From DSNY01 sp037446035 (GTDB lineage: Bacteria; Pseudomonadota; Gammaproteobacteria; Burkholderiales; Burkholderiaceae_F), in the NCBI GenBank assembly GCA_037446035.1, contig JBBIJJ010000005.1:1-46851 (forward strand): DNA of 46,851 nt. Reading direction: 5' to 3'. The notes beneath the pieces are model-generated. The model made no database searches. It saw only the letters and a program-made list of their open reading frames with translations, and was not told where the DNA came from. Positions 34,230 through 43,696 of the stretch are shown here, one piece after another; the stretch's first letter is position 1, and the number at the start of each line of letters is the position of its first letter. Position numbers and translations under genes: made by a program.

Positions 34230-35452
34230 GTCCTGCCATGACGCCGTCCGAGCTGTCCGTCGACGAAGCCATCGCGGAGCTGATCGCAACGCTGCAGCCG
34301 ATCGAGGACGTCGAACGCGTGGCCACGCGCAGTGCGCTGGGGCGCATCCTCGCCGAGGACATTGCCTCGCCGCTGGATCTGCCCGCGTTCGACAACGCCG
34401 CGATGGACGGCTATGCGATGCGGGCCGCCGACCTCGCCCTGCCCGCGCTGCGCGAGCTCGGCACTGCGCTGGCGGGCCACCCGTACACCGGTCGCGTCGA
34501 GGCGGGAACCTGCGTGCGGATCATGACGGGCGCGCCACTGCCGGCCGGCGCCGATACCGTCGTGATGGTCGAGGACACGGTCCGTCAGGACGGCTCTGTT
34601 CGCGTCGTGCGCGCGCCCGCCGCCGGCGCGAACATCCGCCGCCGGGCCGAACACGTCGGGCGCGGCGACATCGTGTTGCCCTCGCAAAGGCACCTGCGCG
34701 CTGCCGACCTGGGCTTGGCGGCCGCGATCGGCGCCAGCGAGTTGCCGGTGATGCGCAGGCTGCGCGTCGGACTGCTGTCCACTGGCGACGAGCTGGCCGA
34801 TCCGCCGGCGCCGCTGGCGGCAAGTTCGGCGTACGACGCCAACCGTCCGCTGCTTCATGCAAGCGTGGCGCGTGCAGGTTTCGCGGCGATCGACCTCGGG
34901 ATCTGCCCGGATCGCAGCGCGGACCTCGAGCGCGTGCTGGCGCGCGCGCTGGCGGATCGGCTCGATGCGCTCGTGATCAGCGGCGGCGCCGCGCAGGGCG
35001 ATGCCGACATCGTGCGCCGCGCGGGCGGTGTGCGTTTCATTGCGCTGAACGTCCGCCCGGGTCGCGGCATCGCGGTGGCGACCCTGACGCAGTCGGACCG
35101 CACGATGGCACTGCTGGGACTGCCCGGCAATGCGGTGGCGGCCTTCGTGATGTTCCATCTGGTCGCACGCCCGCTGTTGCTGCATCTGGCCGGCGGCATC
35201 GCCGCCACACCGCCGTCGCTGCCGGTGCCGCTCGCCGAGGCCGTGCACGTCCGTGGAGGTCGGATCGACTACCGCCGGGCATGCTTCGTGCGCGACGCGT
35301 GCGGGGCGCTTGCCGTAGCGCCGCTGAAGGACCAGGGCTCGGCGATGTTGCGCACCATCGTCGAAGCCGACGCGCTGATCGCGGTCGGCCCGCAGAGCGA
35401 CTACCCGGCCGGCGAGCCGGTCGAGACGATCCCGCTGGCGGTGCTGGACTAA
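34226..35452 (+). CDS. moeA: Molybdopterin molybdenumtransferase MoeA
   Basis: A 408-aa enzyme inserting molybdate into adenylated molybdopterin. Conserved blocks are DLPAFDNAAMDGYAM, MTGAPLPAGADTVVMVED, the MoCF-like domain with STGDEL, ISGGAAQGDAD (usually SGGVSVGxxD) and LGLPGNAVAAFV. The Ala-Gln variation in ISGGAAQG is a mild departure from the usual motif. It overlaps mobA by 4 nt and is the last gene of the trio. An ATG at 34238 is an alternative start. Bases 35453-35578 downstream show no feature. Confidence 0.93.
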   Translation: MSPAMTPSELSVDEAIAELIATLQPIEDVERVATRSALGRILAEDIASPLDLPAFDNAAMDGYAMRAADLALPALRELGTALAGHPYTGRVEAGTCVRIMTGAPLPAGADTVVMVEDTVRQDGSVRVVRAPAAGANIRRRAEHVGRGDIVLPSQRHLRAADLGLAAAIGASELPVMRRLRVGLLSTGDELADPPAPLAASSAYDANRPLLHASVARAGFAAIDLGICPDRSADLERVLARALADRLDALVISGGAAQGDADIVRRAGGVRFIALNVRPGRGIAVATLTQSDRTMALLGLPGNAVAAFVMFHLVARPLLLHLAGGIAATPPSLPVPLAEAVHVRGGRIDYRRACFVRDACGALAVAPLKDQGSAMLRTIVEADALIAVGPQSDYPAGEPVETIPLAVLD

Positions 35453-35578
35453 GGACACGTCCGGGGTCGCCGCGATCCGCGCATCGTCGGCGCAGCGCGC
35501 GCGTGGCCCGAACCCGTCCGCTCGATGGCGCAGGCGCGGGCAGCGGGGGATCCGGCACCAGTGCGCCGCGGGCGGGCC

Positions 35579-36997
35579 TCAGAACCGCTTCATCAGCCGC
35601 AGCAGCATTTCGACATGCCGGCCGTACGGAGGCATGAACAAGCCCATGCCGTTCAAACGCGACTGCCGGAAGATAGGCTTCATCTTGCTGAAAGTCTCGA
35701 AGCCCCAGCGGCCGTGATAGTGCCCCATGCCCGAGGGACCGATACCACCGAACGGCAGTTCTTCCTGCGCGACGTGCACCAACGTTTCGTTGACGCAGAC
35801 GCCGCCGGCATGCGTACGCCGCAACGCGCGCTCGGTGCGCGCGCGATCGTCGTCGAACCAGTACAACGCGAGCGGGCGCGGCTGCGCGTTGATGAACTCG
35901 ATCGCTTCCTCCACGTGGTCATAGGCGAGCACGGGCAGCAAAGGACCGAAGATCTCTTCACGCATGACCGCGATTGAGGCAGGCGGTTCGATCAGCAGCG
36001 CGGGCGCCAGCCGATGCGCGGGATCGTCGCGTTGCGCACCGTCGAACAGCGGCTCGATGCGCACACCGCGCGCCCGGGCCTCGTCGAGATAGCCGAGCAG
36101 CCGGCCGTAGTGCCGCCGATCGATGATGCTCGTGTACTCCTCGCTCGCAAGCCCTCGCGGATACATGCGGCAGGCCTGCGCGCGCGCGGCGGCGACGAAG
36201 GTCTGCAGCCGCGGACGCGGCAGCAGCACGTAGTCCGGCGCGATGCAGGTCTGCCCTGCATTGAGCAGTTTGCCCGCGAGGATGCGCGCCGCGGCGCGTT
36301 CGATCGAATAACCGGGCGCGACGACGGTGGGCGATTTGCCGCCCAGTTCCAGCGTCACCGGCGTCAGGTTTTCGGCGGCGGCGGCCATGACCTTGCGCCC
36401 GACCGCCGTCGAGCCGGTAAACAGCAGGTGATCGAACGGCAGGGCGCTGAAGGCCGCGGCCACGTCGGCTCCACCCAGCACGACGCTCGCTTCGTCCGGG
36501 CGGAAGGTCTGAGCGACCAGCCGTTGGAACAGCTCGCCGACGGCGGGCGTGTATTCGGACATCTTCACCATCACCCGATTGCCGGCAACCAACGCGCCCA
36601 CCATCGGGCCGATCGAGAGGAACACCGGATAGTTCCACGGCACGATGATCCCGACCAACCCGACCGGCCGCGGCAGGATCTCGGCACGCGCCGGCAGGAA
36701 CCACTTGGATACCCAGACGCGCCGTGGCCTCATCCACCGCTTGCCGTGGCGCAGCGCCGCCTTGATCTCGGCGAGCGCCGGAAAAAATTCGGCGATTTGC
36801 GTCTCGAGCCGCGGCCGGCGGCCGAAGTCGCTGGCGATCGCCGCTTCGAACGCGGGCTCGTTGTCCTCGAGCAGGCGCCGCAGCCGCCGCAACCGGTCAC
36901 GGCGCACCTCCCAAGGCGGAAAGTCGTCGCGATCGTAGGCCGCGCGCTGCGTCTCGAAGACGGTTTGCATTCGCGCTGGTACGTCGGTCGGATTCAT
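35579..36997 (-). CDS. Coniferyl-aldehyde dehydrogenase-type aldehyde dehydrogenase
   Basis: A 472-aa NAD(P)-dependent aldehyde dehydrogenase. The catalytic Glu217 (LELGGKSP) and Cys251 (GQTCIAPD) are 34 residues apart as usual, with PWNYP and FTGSTAVGRKV in the cofactor domain. The short length, the C-terminal HYHGRWGFETFSKMKPIF block and a hydrophobic/basic tail fit the coniferyl-aldehyde dehydrogenase/fatty-aldehyde group; the real substrate may be aromatic or long-chain. GGAG 5 nt before ATG 36997 decides the start. It is divergent from the transporter gene with a 170-bp gap that must hold both promoters, though none is obvious. Confidence 0.88.
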   Translation of the reverse strand: MNPTDVPARMQTVFETQRAAYDRDDFPPWEVRRDRLRRLRRLLEDNEPAFEAAIASDFGRRPRLETQIAEFFPALAEIKAALRHGKRWMRPRRVWVSKWFLPARAEILPRPVGLVGIIVPWNYPVFLSIGPMVGALVAGNRVMVKMSEYTPAVGELFQRLVAQTFRPDEASVVLGGADVAAAFSALPFDHLLFTGSTAVGRKVMAAAAENLTPVTLELGGKSPTVVAPGYSIERAAARILAGKLLNAGQTCIAPDYVLLPRPRLQTFVAAARAQACRMYPRGLASEEYTSIIDRRHYGRLLGYLDEARARGVRIEPLFDGAQRDDPAHRLAPALLIEPPASIAVMREEIFGPLLPVLAYDHVEEAIEFINAQPRPLALYWFDDDRARTERALRRTHAGGVCVNETLVHVAQEELPFGGIGPSGMGHYHGRWGFETFSKMKPIFRQSRLNGMGLFMPPYGRHVEMLLRLMKRF

Positions 36998-37167
36998 GGA
37001 CACTCCGTGCGCCGAGGGCGCGGTCGAACCAACGACGCGCATGCTAACGCGCGGTCGCGGGTGTGCCGTCGAGCGAGCGCTCGATTCGCGCGCGGCCGGA
37101 CGGGCGCTGGCCGTCGGCGCGATCGCGTGGTTCAATCGTGCGTGCCTGTGACCGCATCGGGACCGTC

Positions 37168-38412
37168 ATGCAAACGCTGCATTGCCTGCTGGGCCTGAGC
37201 GCACTGCTCGCGCTCGCGTGGCTGGTTTCGGAAAATCGTCGCCGTGTGCCGTGGCGTATCGTTCTCGCCGGGCTCGCCCTCGCTTTCGTGCTGGCGACGC
37301 TGCTGCTCAAGGTGCCGGTCGTGGCCGATGGGTTCGCTCGGCTCAACGGTCTCATCGTGGCGCTCGATCGGGCGACCGAGGCAGGCACGCGCTTCGTGTT
37401 CGGCTACCTGGGCGGCGCCGAGCTGCCGTTTGCCGAGATCAAACAGGGCGCGAGTTTCGTGCTTGCATTCCGGGCGCTGCCGCTCGTGCTGCTGGTCGCC
37501 GCGCTGTCGGCGTTGCTGTTTCACTGGCGCATTTTGCCGGCGATCGTGCGCGCGATCGCGTGGGGACTACGTTGGAGCATGGGAATCGGCGGCGCCGTCG
37601 GGCTGTCGGCGGCCGCCAACGTGTTCGTCGGCATGGTCGAGGCGCCGCTGGTCGTCAAGCCCTATCTGGTGCGGTTGTCGCGCGGAGAGCTGTTCATGGT
37701 GATGAACTGCGGCATGGCCACGATCGCCGGCACCGTGCTCATGCTGTACGCGACCGTGCTGGCGCCGATCGTGCCCAACGCGCTCGGCCATCTGCTGATC
37801 GCGTCGGTGGTCGCTACGCCGCTGGCGATCGTGGTGGCCTCTCTGATGGTGCCGCCCGAGCGAACCGACGAGGCGCACGTGCGTATCGAAGGGCGGGACG
37901 CGAATGCGATGGCGGCGTTGACCCGTGGAACATTCGAAGGGCTGCAACTGCTGCTGAACATCGTCGCGATGCTGATCGTGTTCGTCGCGCTGGTCGCGCT
38001 GGCCAACGTCCTGCTGGCGACGCTGCCGCTTGTGGGCAGTGCGCCGCTGACGCTCGAGCGCATCTTCGGCTGGCTGTTCGCACCGCTCGCGTGGGCCAGC
38101 GGCATCCCGTGGGCCGAGGCGCAGGTCGCGGGCTTCCTGCTCGGCAAGAAAACCGTGCTGAACGAAATGATCGCGTACTTCGACCTCGCCGCGCTGCCGC
38201 CGGCGGCGCTGTCGGAGCGCAGCCGCTTGCTGATGACCTATGCGCTATGCGGCTTTGCCAACTTCGGCAGCCTCGGCATCATGCTCGGCGGCATGGCAGC
38301 GATGCTGCCGGCTGAGCGCCGCGCCGAACTCGCGCAACTCGGCTTGAAGTCGGTCGCGGGCGGGCTGCTGGCTACCTGCGCGACCGCCGCACTGGTCGGC
38401 ACGCTGCTGTAG
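37168..38412 (+). CDS. Concentrative nucleoside transporter (NupC/CNT family)
   Basis: A 414-aa polytopic inner-membrane protein. The CNT signature is LSAAANVFVGMVEAPLVVKPYL with the nucleoside-binding MVEAPL (usually QTEAPL) and later the ALCGFANFGSLGIMLGG block. Family members import nucleosides with protons or sodium. The Met in place of Gln before Glu may affect specificity. ATG 37168 is chosen because the preceding in-frame residues are hydrophilic and unlike the family. It converges on the small cysteine-cluster gene 6 bp away. Confidence 0.9.
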   Translation: MQTLHCLLGLSALLALAWLVSENRRRVPWRIVLAGLALAFVLATLLLKVPVVADGFARLNGLIVALDRATEAGTRFVFGYLGGAELPFAEIKQGASFVLAFRALPLVLLVAALSALLFHWRILPAIVRAIAWGLRWSMGIGGAVGLSAAANVFVGMVEAPLVVKPYLVRLSRGELFMVMNCGMATIAGTVLMLYATVLAPIVPNALGHLLIASVVATPLAIVVASLMVPPERTDEAHVRIEGRDANAMAALTRGTFEGLQLLLNIVAMLIVFVALVALANVLLATLPLVGSAPLTLERIFGWLFAPLAWASGIPWAEAQVAGFLLGKKTVLNEMIAYFDLAALPPAALSERSRLLMTYALCGFANFGSLGIMLGGMAAMLPAERRAELAQLGLKSVAGGLLATCATAALVGTLL

Positions 38413-38418
38413 CAGTCG

Positions 38419-38577
38419 CTACCGCTTGTGCCCACCTTCGCGCTTCGGGTGGGCAGCCGGCGCGGACTTCGCGTCCGGCGCGGATTTCTGATCGCCCAGC
38501 ACGGATTTCAGCGGGCAGACCGAAAACGCCGGGCACTTGCGGCAGCCGGCGACGACAGCGATCGGGCACAGCGTCAT
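38419..38577 (-). CDS. Small cysteine-cluster protein of unknown function
   Basis: A 52-aa protein with four cysteines in its first 21 residues: Cys4, Cys12, Cys15 and Cys21 (MTLCPIAVVAGC, KCPAFSVC). The rest is basic and Lys/Ala/Pro-rich. GAGGAAAA lies just upstream of ATG 38577, a good Shine-Dalgarno. The C-x7-C-x2-C-x5-C spacing suggests binding of zinc or an iron-sulfur cluster. I do not recognise the family. It lies 86 bp downstream of aceB on the same strand and may be cotranscribed with it. Confidence 0.6.
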   Translation of the reverse strand: MTLCPIAVVAGCRKCPAFSVCPLKSVLGDQKSAPDAKSAPAAHPKREGGHKR

Positions 38578-38663
38578 TGGGTTTTCCTCGTCAGATCGTG
38601 TTACATGGCACCGCTCGCCGTACGCGCTGTGTGGCCAATGGCAACAGCAGCAAGGCGGGGCTG

Positions 38664-40247
38664 CTAGTCGATCTCCTCGTACAGCGGCAGCGTGAGGAAC
38701 TCGGCGAACGTTTCCTGCGTGCTCATTTGCTCGAAGATCCGGGCCGCACGCTCGTAGGTACTCGTGTCGCCGCCGACGACGGCCTTGACCTTCGCCAGCT
38801 CCTCGGGGATCAGCGCCCGGACCATCTCGGCCGTGACCTTGCGGCCGTCCTCCAGAACGCCTTTGGGCGAGCGGATCCACTGCCACACCTGCGAGCGGCT
38901 GATTTCGGCGGTCGCCGCATCCTCCATCAGGTTGTGGATGGGCACGCAGCCATTGCCGGCGAGCCATGAACCGAGATAATGGATGCCGACGTTGATGTTC
39001 AGCCGCAGGCCTGCCTCGGTAATCGGTTTTTCCGGTTGGAAGTTCAGCAGGTCCGCAGCCGTGACATTCACGTCGTCGCGCTTTTTGTCGATCTGGTTCG
39101 GCCGCTCGCCGAGCACCTTGACGAACTCCTCCATCGCGATCGGCACCAGACCCGGGTGCGCGACCCAGCCGCCGTCATAGCCGTCGGTCGCGTCGCGCGC
39201 CTTGTCAGCTCGCACCCCAGCGAGCGCCTTTTCGTTGGCCACCGGGTCGTTCTTGATCGGAATCAGCGCACTCATGCCGCCAATCGCCGGCGCGTCGCGT
39301 CGATGGCAGGTTTTCAGCAGCAGCAGCGCGTAGGCGCGCATGAATGGCGCCGTCATCGTGACCCGCGCGCGGTCCGCCAGGCAGAAGTCGCGATCGTTCT
39401 TGAACTTCTTGATGCACGAGAAGATGTAGTCCCAGCGGCCGGCGTTCAGCCCCGCCGAGTGCTCGCGCAGCTCGTACAGGATTTCGTCCATCTCGAAAGC
39501 CGCGAGGATCGTCTCGATCAGCACCGTGGCCTTGATCGTTCCCTGCGCAATGCCCAGCTCCTTCTGCGTGGCGACGAAGATGTCATTCCATAGCCGCGCC
39601 TCCAGATGCGACTCCATCTTCGGCAGGTAGAAATACGGCCCGGAGCCGCGCGCGATCAGCTCGCGGGCGTTGTGGAACATGAACAGCGCGAAATCGAAGA
39701 TGCCACCGGACACGCGCTGACCGTCGACCAGCACGTGCTTCTCGTCCAGGTGCCAGCCGCGCGGTCGCACGACCAAGGTGGCAATCCTGTCGTTCAGCTT
39801 GTACAGCTTGCCGCCCTGCTCGAGCGTGATGGTTCTGCGTACGGCGTCGATCAGGTTCAGCTGCCCGCTGATCTGATTGTCCCAGTTCGGTGCATTGCTG
39901 TCCTCGAAGTCGGTCATGTACGCATCCGCACCCGAGTTCAGCGCGTTGATGATCATTTTCCGCTCGACCGGGCCGGTGATCTCGACGCGACGGCACGACA
40001 GGTCCTTGGGCAGCGGCGCGATCTTCCAGTCGCCTTCGCGCACATGCCTCGTTTCGGCCAGGAAGTCGGGTTTCTCCCCGGCATCGAGCCGCCGGGCACG
40101 CTCGACGCGCCGCGTGAGCAGCTCGAGCCTGCGCGGATTGAACGATCGGTGCAGCCTGGCCACGAGCGCGAGCGCGTCGTGCGTCAGGACTTTCTCGAAG
40201 CCGGGCTTGACCGGCGCCTGGATCGTGACCCCTTGGGGCAGGTTCAT
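38664..40247 (-). CDS. aceB: Malate synthase A
   Basis: A 527-aa cytoplasmic enzyme condensing glyoxylate with acetyl-CoA to malate, the second step of the glyoxylate shunt. The signature REHSAGLNAGRWDYIF, the TVLIETILAAFEMDEI active-site stretch and the DFEDSNAPNW block are intact, and the length matches isoform A (E. coli 533). GAAGGAG precedes ATG 40247. It is divergent from a LysR gene, and aceA is on the other side of that gene, so the shunt genes are split into separate units. Confidence 0.96.
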   Translation of the reverse strand: MNLPQGVTIQAPVKPGFEKVLTHDALALVARLHRSFNPRRLELLTRRVERARRLDAGEKPDFLAETRHVREGDWKIAPLPKDLSCRRVEITGPVERKMIINALNSGADAYMTDFEDSNAPNWDNQISGQLNLIDAVRRTITLEQGGKLYKLNDRIATLVVRPRGWHLDEKHVLVDGQRVSGGIFDFALFMFHNARELIARGSGPYFYLPKMESHLEARLWNDIFVATQKELGIAQGTIKATVLIETILAAFEMDEILYELREHSAGLNAGRWDYIFSCIKKFKNDRDFCLADRARVTMTAPFMRAYALLLLKTCHRRDAPAIGGMSALIPIKNDPVANEKALAGVRADKARDATDGYDGGWVAHPGLVPIAMEEFVKVLGERPNQIDKKRDDVNVTAADLLNFQPEKPITEAGLRLNINVGIHYLGSWLAGNGCVPIHNLMEDAATAEISRSQVWQWIRSPKGVLEDGRKVTAEMVRALIPEELAKVKAVVGGDTSTYERAARIFEQMSTQETFAEFLTLPLYEEID

Positions 40248-40392
40248 CGCGTGCTCCTTCGAATCGGCGAAATCGGCAAATCGGCGATCGGACGCATGGT
40301 TCGGCGATCGGCGAGTCAGCGCGAAAGTATATTTGCGTAGAACTGGCTGATCGGGCGGCGATCGACACAGCTTCTTTCACTGTCGCTCAAGA
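40248..40392. promoter_or_regulatory. aceB/LysR divergent regulatory gap with short direct repeats
   Basis: Bases 40263-40312 hold repeated ATCGGC units spaced about 9 bp apart, then TCGGCGATCGGC. A TATACT on the minus strand (40331-40326) could be an aceB -10, giving a leader of about 75 nt that would include the repeats; no good -35 was seen. LysR-type regulators usually bind gaps like this one, but no clear T-N11-A palindrome was identified. Confidence 0.35.
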
Positions 40393-41343
40393 ATGGACCA
40401 TTTCAAGCAGATCGCGACCTTCGTGAGCGTCGTCCAGCGCGGCAGCCTGTCCGCCGCCGCCCGCCACGAGGGGATCGCACCGGCGATGGTCAGTCGCCGT
40501 CTCGACGCGCTCGAGTCGCGGCTGGGCGTCAAGCTGCTGCAGCGAACGACGCGCCGCCTGTCGCTCACGCCGGAGGGCGCAGCCTTCGTCGAGGACTGTC
40601 AGCGCATCCTGAGCGAACTCGAGGCGGCGGAGACCGCCGTCGCCGCGCGTGGCGTCGAGGCGACGGGCCATCTTCGCGTGACCGCTCCGGCCGGGTTCGG
40701 GCGTCGATACATCGCGCCGCTAGCCGCGGAGTTCGCGCGCGAGCATCCGCGCCTGTACGTCTCGCTCGATCTGTCCGACCGCGTCGCCGATCTGCTCGCC
40801 GAGGGATTCGATTGCGCCATCCGCTTCGGCGAACAGGCCGACAGCTCGCTGGTGCGGATCAAACTGGGCGAAAGCCTGCGCGTCGTCGTTGCCGCTCCCG
40901 CGTACGTGCGCCGGCACGGGGCACCGAGCCATCCTGCCGAGTTGGCGCGCCATCAATGCCTGACGCTCGGCGACGGTGCCGGGGCGGGCCCGCCCCCGCA
41001 ACGCGGGTGGAGCTTCACGATTGACGGTGTGCCGAGCACGCTGCGCGTCGCCGGCGCGCTCACGTGCAACGACGGCGCGGTATTGCACGACTGGGCGCTC
41101 GCCGGACTCGGTCTCGCCTGGCGCTCGCTTTGGGAGGTCGGCGACGACATCCGTGCGGGCCGCCTGGTGAGCGTACTGGACCGCTACGCAGCCGCGCCCA
41201 CACCCATTTACTGCGTGTTCCCGGCACACAAGCATCTGCCGCGGCGCGTGCGCCTGTTCGTCGACAGGCTGAAGGCGGCGTTTGAAGACGACGCACTGCG
41301 GCTCGCGCTCGGCGCACCGAAGCAGACGCGGCGGACAGGGTGA
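40393..41343 (+). CDS. LysR-family transcriptional regulator
   Basis: A 316-aa LysR-type regulator. The N-terminal winged helix-turn-helix covers residues 1-60 (FVSVVQRGSLSAAARHEGIAPAMVSRRLDALE, LGVKLLQRTTRRLSLTPEG), followed by the periplasmic-binding-protein-like effector domain. It resembles the LTTR subgroup with short linker and GHLRVTAPAGFGRRYIAPL. Its place between aceB and aceA, divergent from aceB, suggests control of the glyoxylate shunt; this is inference from position. Confidence 0.9.
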   Translation: MDHFKQIATFVSVVQRGSLSAAARHEGIAPAMVSRRLDALESRLGVKLLQRTTRRLSLTPEGAAFVEDCQRILSELEAAETAVAARGVEATGHLRVTAPAGFGRRYIAPLAAEFAREHPRLYVSLDLSDRVADLLAEGFDCAIRFGEQADSSLVRIKLGESLRVVVAAPAYVRRHGAPSHPAELARHQCLTLGDGAGAGPPPQRGWSFTIDGVPSTLRVAGALTCNDGAVLHDWALAGLGLAWRSLWEVGDDIRAGRLVSVLDRYAAAPTPIYCVFPAHKHLPRRVRLFVDRLKAAFEDDALRLALGAPKQTRRTG

Positions 41344-41355
41344 AACGCTGGCACC

Positions 41356-41384
41356 AAAAAAGAAGGGGCCGCATGTGCGGCCCC
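41356..41384 (-). terminator. Rho-independent terminator downstream of aceA
   Basis: On the minus strand GGGGCCGC (41384-41377), a 4-nt loop ACAT and GCGGCCCC (41372-41365) are followed by TTCTTTTTT. This is a strong intrinsic terminator. It lies about 175 bp past the aceA stop and just beyond the 3' end of the LysR gene, so it would end aceA transcripts. Bases 41385-41559 have no credible gene and are probably the aceA 3' UTR. Confidence 0.8.
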
Positions 41385-41559
41385 AGTGATCAATGCGTGT
41401 TCTTCGAACTTGTTAACAGCGTCTCCTACGACCTCGCCCTGTCTTCCTCCGGCGCTTGCGCGCTCTGCCAATCGCGGCGCAGTCTATGGGTCGGTCAACG
41501 GCCGCTCAAGTTGCGTCGCAACGAAAGCGTTGCCAAGCGGAGACGAATGTCCGAGCTTT

Positions 41560-42879
<1,320 letters not shown>

Positions 42880-42996
42880 GCTTTCTCCTACCGGATGAAG
42901 GTCTGTATTCGATCTTCCGGGGTTCTTCGGCGGTCGGGGAAAGCCCCGGAAGTCGCAGCCATCGTAGGATCGATCAGGCGATGCAGCAAGACTCGT

Positions 42997-43046
42997 ATCT
43001 TATAAAAGAATCTACATAAATCAATGTTAAAACAACAACCTACATA
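42997..43046 (-). promoter_or_regulatory. Candidate aceA promoter with paired CTACATA repeats
   Basis: The gap 42880-43182 contains an AT-rich island unlike the rest of the window. On the minus strand TTGATT (43024-43019), a 16-bp spacer and TAAGAT (43002-42997) make a plausible sigma-70 promoter, giving a leader of about 110 nt. The heptamer CTACATA occurs twice, at 43012-43018 (in the spacer) and 43040-43046 (upstream of -35), 28 bp apart. It could be a regulator site. Confidence 0.45.
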
Positions 43047-43182
43047 TAGAATGCCGCAATGTGGAAAACAAATGGGACCAACGAAATGGTTCCTGGTGCC
43101 GCGCACAAGGTTATTGCCATCATGTGAAATGTGGCCCGCCGGATGAAATCGGACGACCCGCTTCGATCAAAACGCCGCCGAA

Positions 43183-43683
43183 CTAACGGTGAAGCGCTAA
43201 TCGACTGACGAGCGTCCCGTCGCGGTCGCTGTAGATCCAGTCGCCTGGCCGAACCGTGGCCCCCAAGAAGCTCACCTCGACATCGCGATCGCCGAGGCCG
43301 CGTTTGACCGAACGACGCGGGTCCAGAGCCAGCGCCAGCACCGCGATGGCACATGCGTCGATTTCATCGGCATCGCGAACGGCCCCGTAGACGATGACTC
43401 CTGCCCAGTTCGAGTCCGCGGCCGCCTTGGCCAGATTGCCCCCCAAAACGGCGCAACGGATGCTGCCCCCGCCATCGACGACGAGCACGCGCCCTTCGCC
43501 CGGCGACCGCACCGCTTCGGCCAACAGCGAGTTGTCCTCGAACAGCTTTAGCGTCACCGCTTGCCCGCAAAAGGCGCGGCGTGCCCCGAAACGCAGGAGC
43601 GCCGGCTGCATGACCTGCACGTCTCCGCTCGCAAGTTGCGCCACGAACGAATCGCAAAGGTCGGTGGTCGCAAAGCCGATCAT
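43183..43683 (-). CDS. rraA: Ribonuclease E activity regulator RraA
   Basis: A 166-aa RraA-family protein. It has TTDLCDSF at the start, FGARRAFCGQAVTLKLFEDNSLL, GRVLVVDGGGSIRCAVLGGNLA and VIYGAVRD, close to E. coli RraA (161 aa). RraA binds the C-terminal scaffold of RNase E and inhibits it. Related proteins act as 4-hydroxy-4-methyl-2-oxoglutarate or oxaloacetate aldolases, and several of those residues are shared, so a metabolic role is possible. ATG 43683 fits the family. It follows the MFS gene by 13 bp on the same strand. Confidence 0.85.
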   Translation of the reverse strand: MIGFATTDLCDSFVAQLASGDVQVMQPALLRFGARRAFCGQAVTLKLFEDNSLLAEAVRSPGEGRVLVVDGGGSIRCAVLGGNLAKAAADSNWAGVIVYGAVRDADEIDACAIAVLALALDPRRSVKRGLGDRDVEVSFLGATVRPGDWIYSDRDGTLVSRLALHR

Positions 43684-43696
43684 GCCGCCGTCCGAC

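Noticed and set aside
41208..41471. Small minus-strand open frame crossing the terminator downstream of aceA
   Set aside because: It runs through the terminator hairpin and into the reverse of the LysR gene; no start signal.
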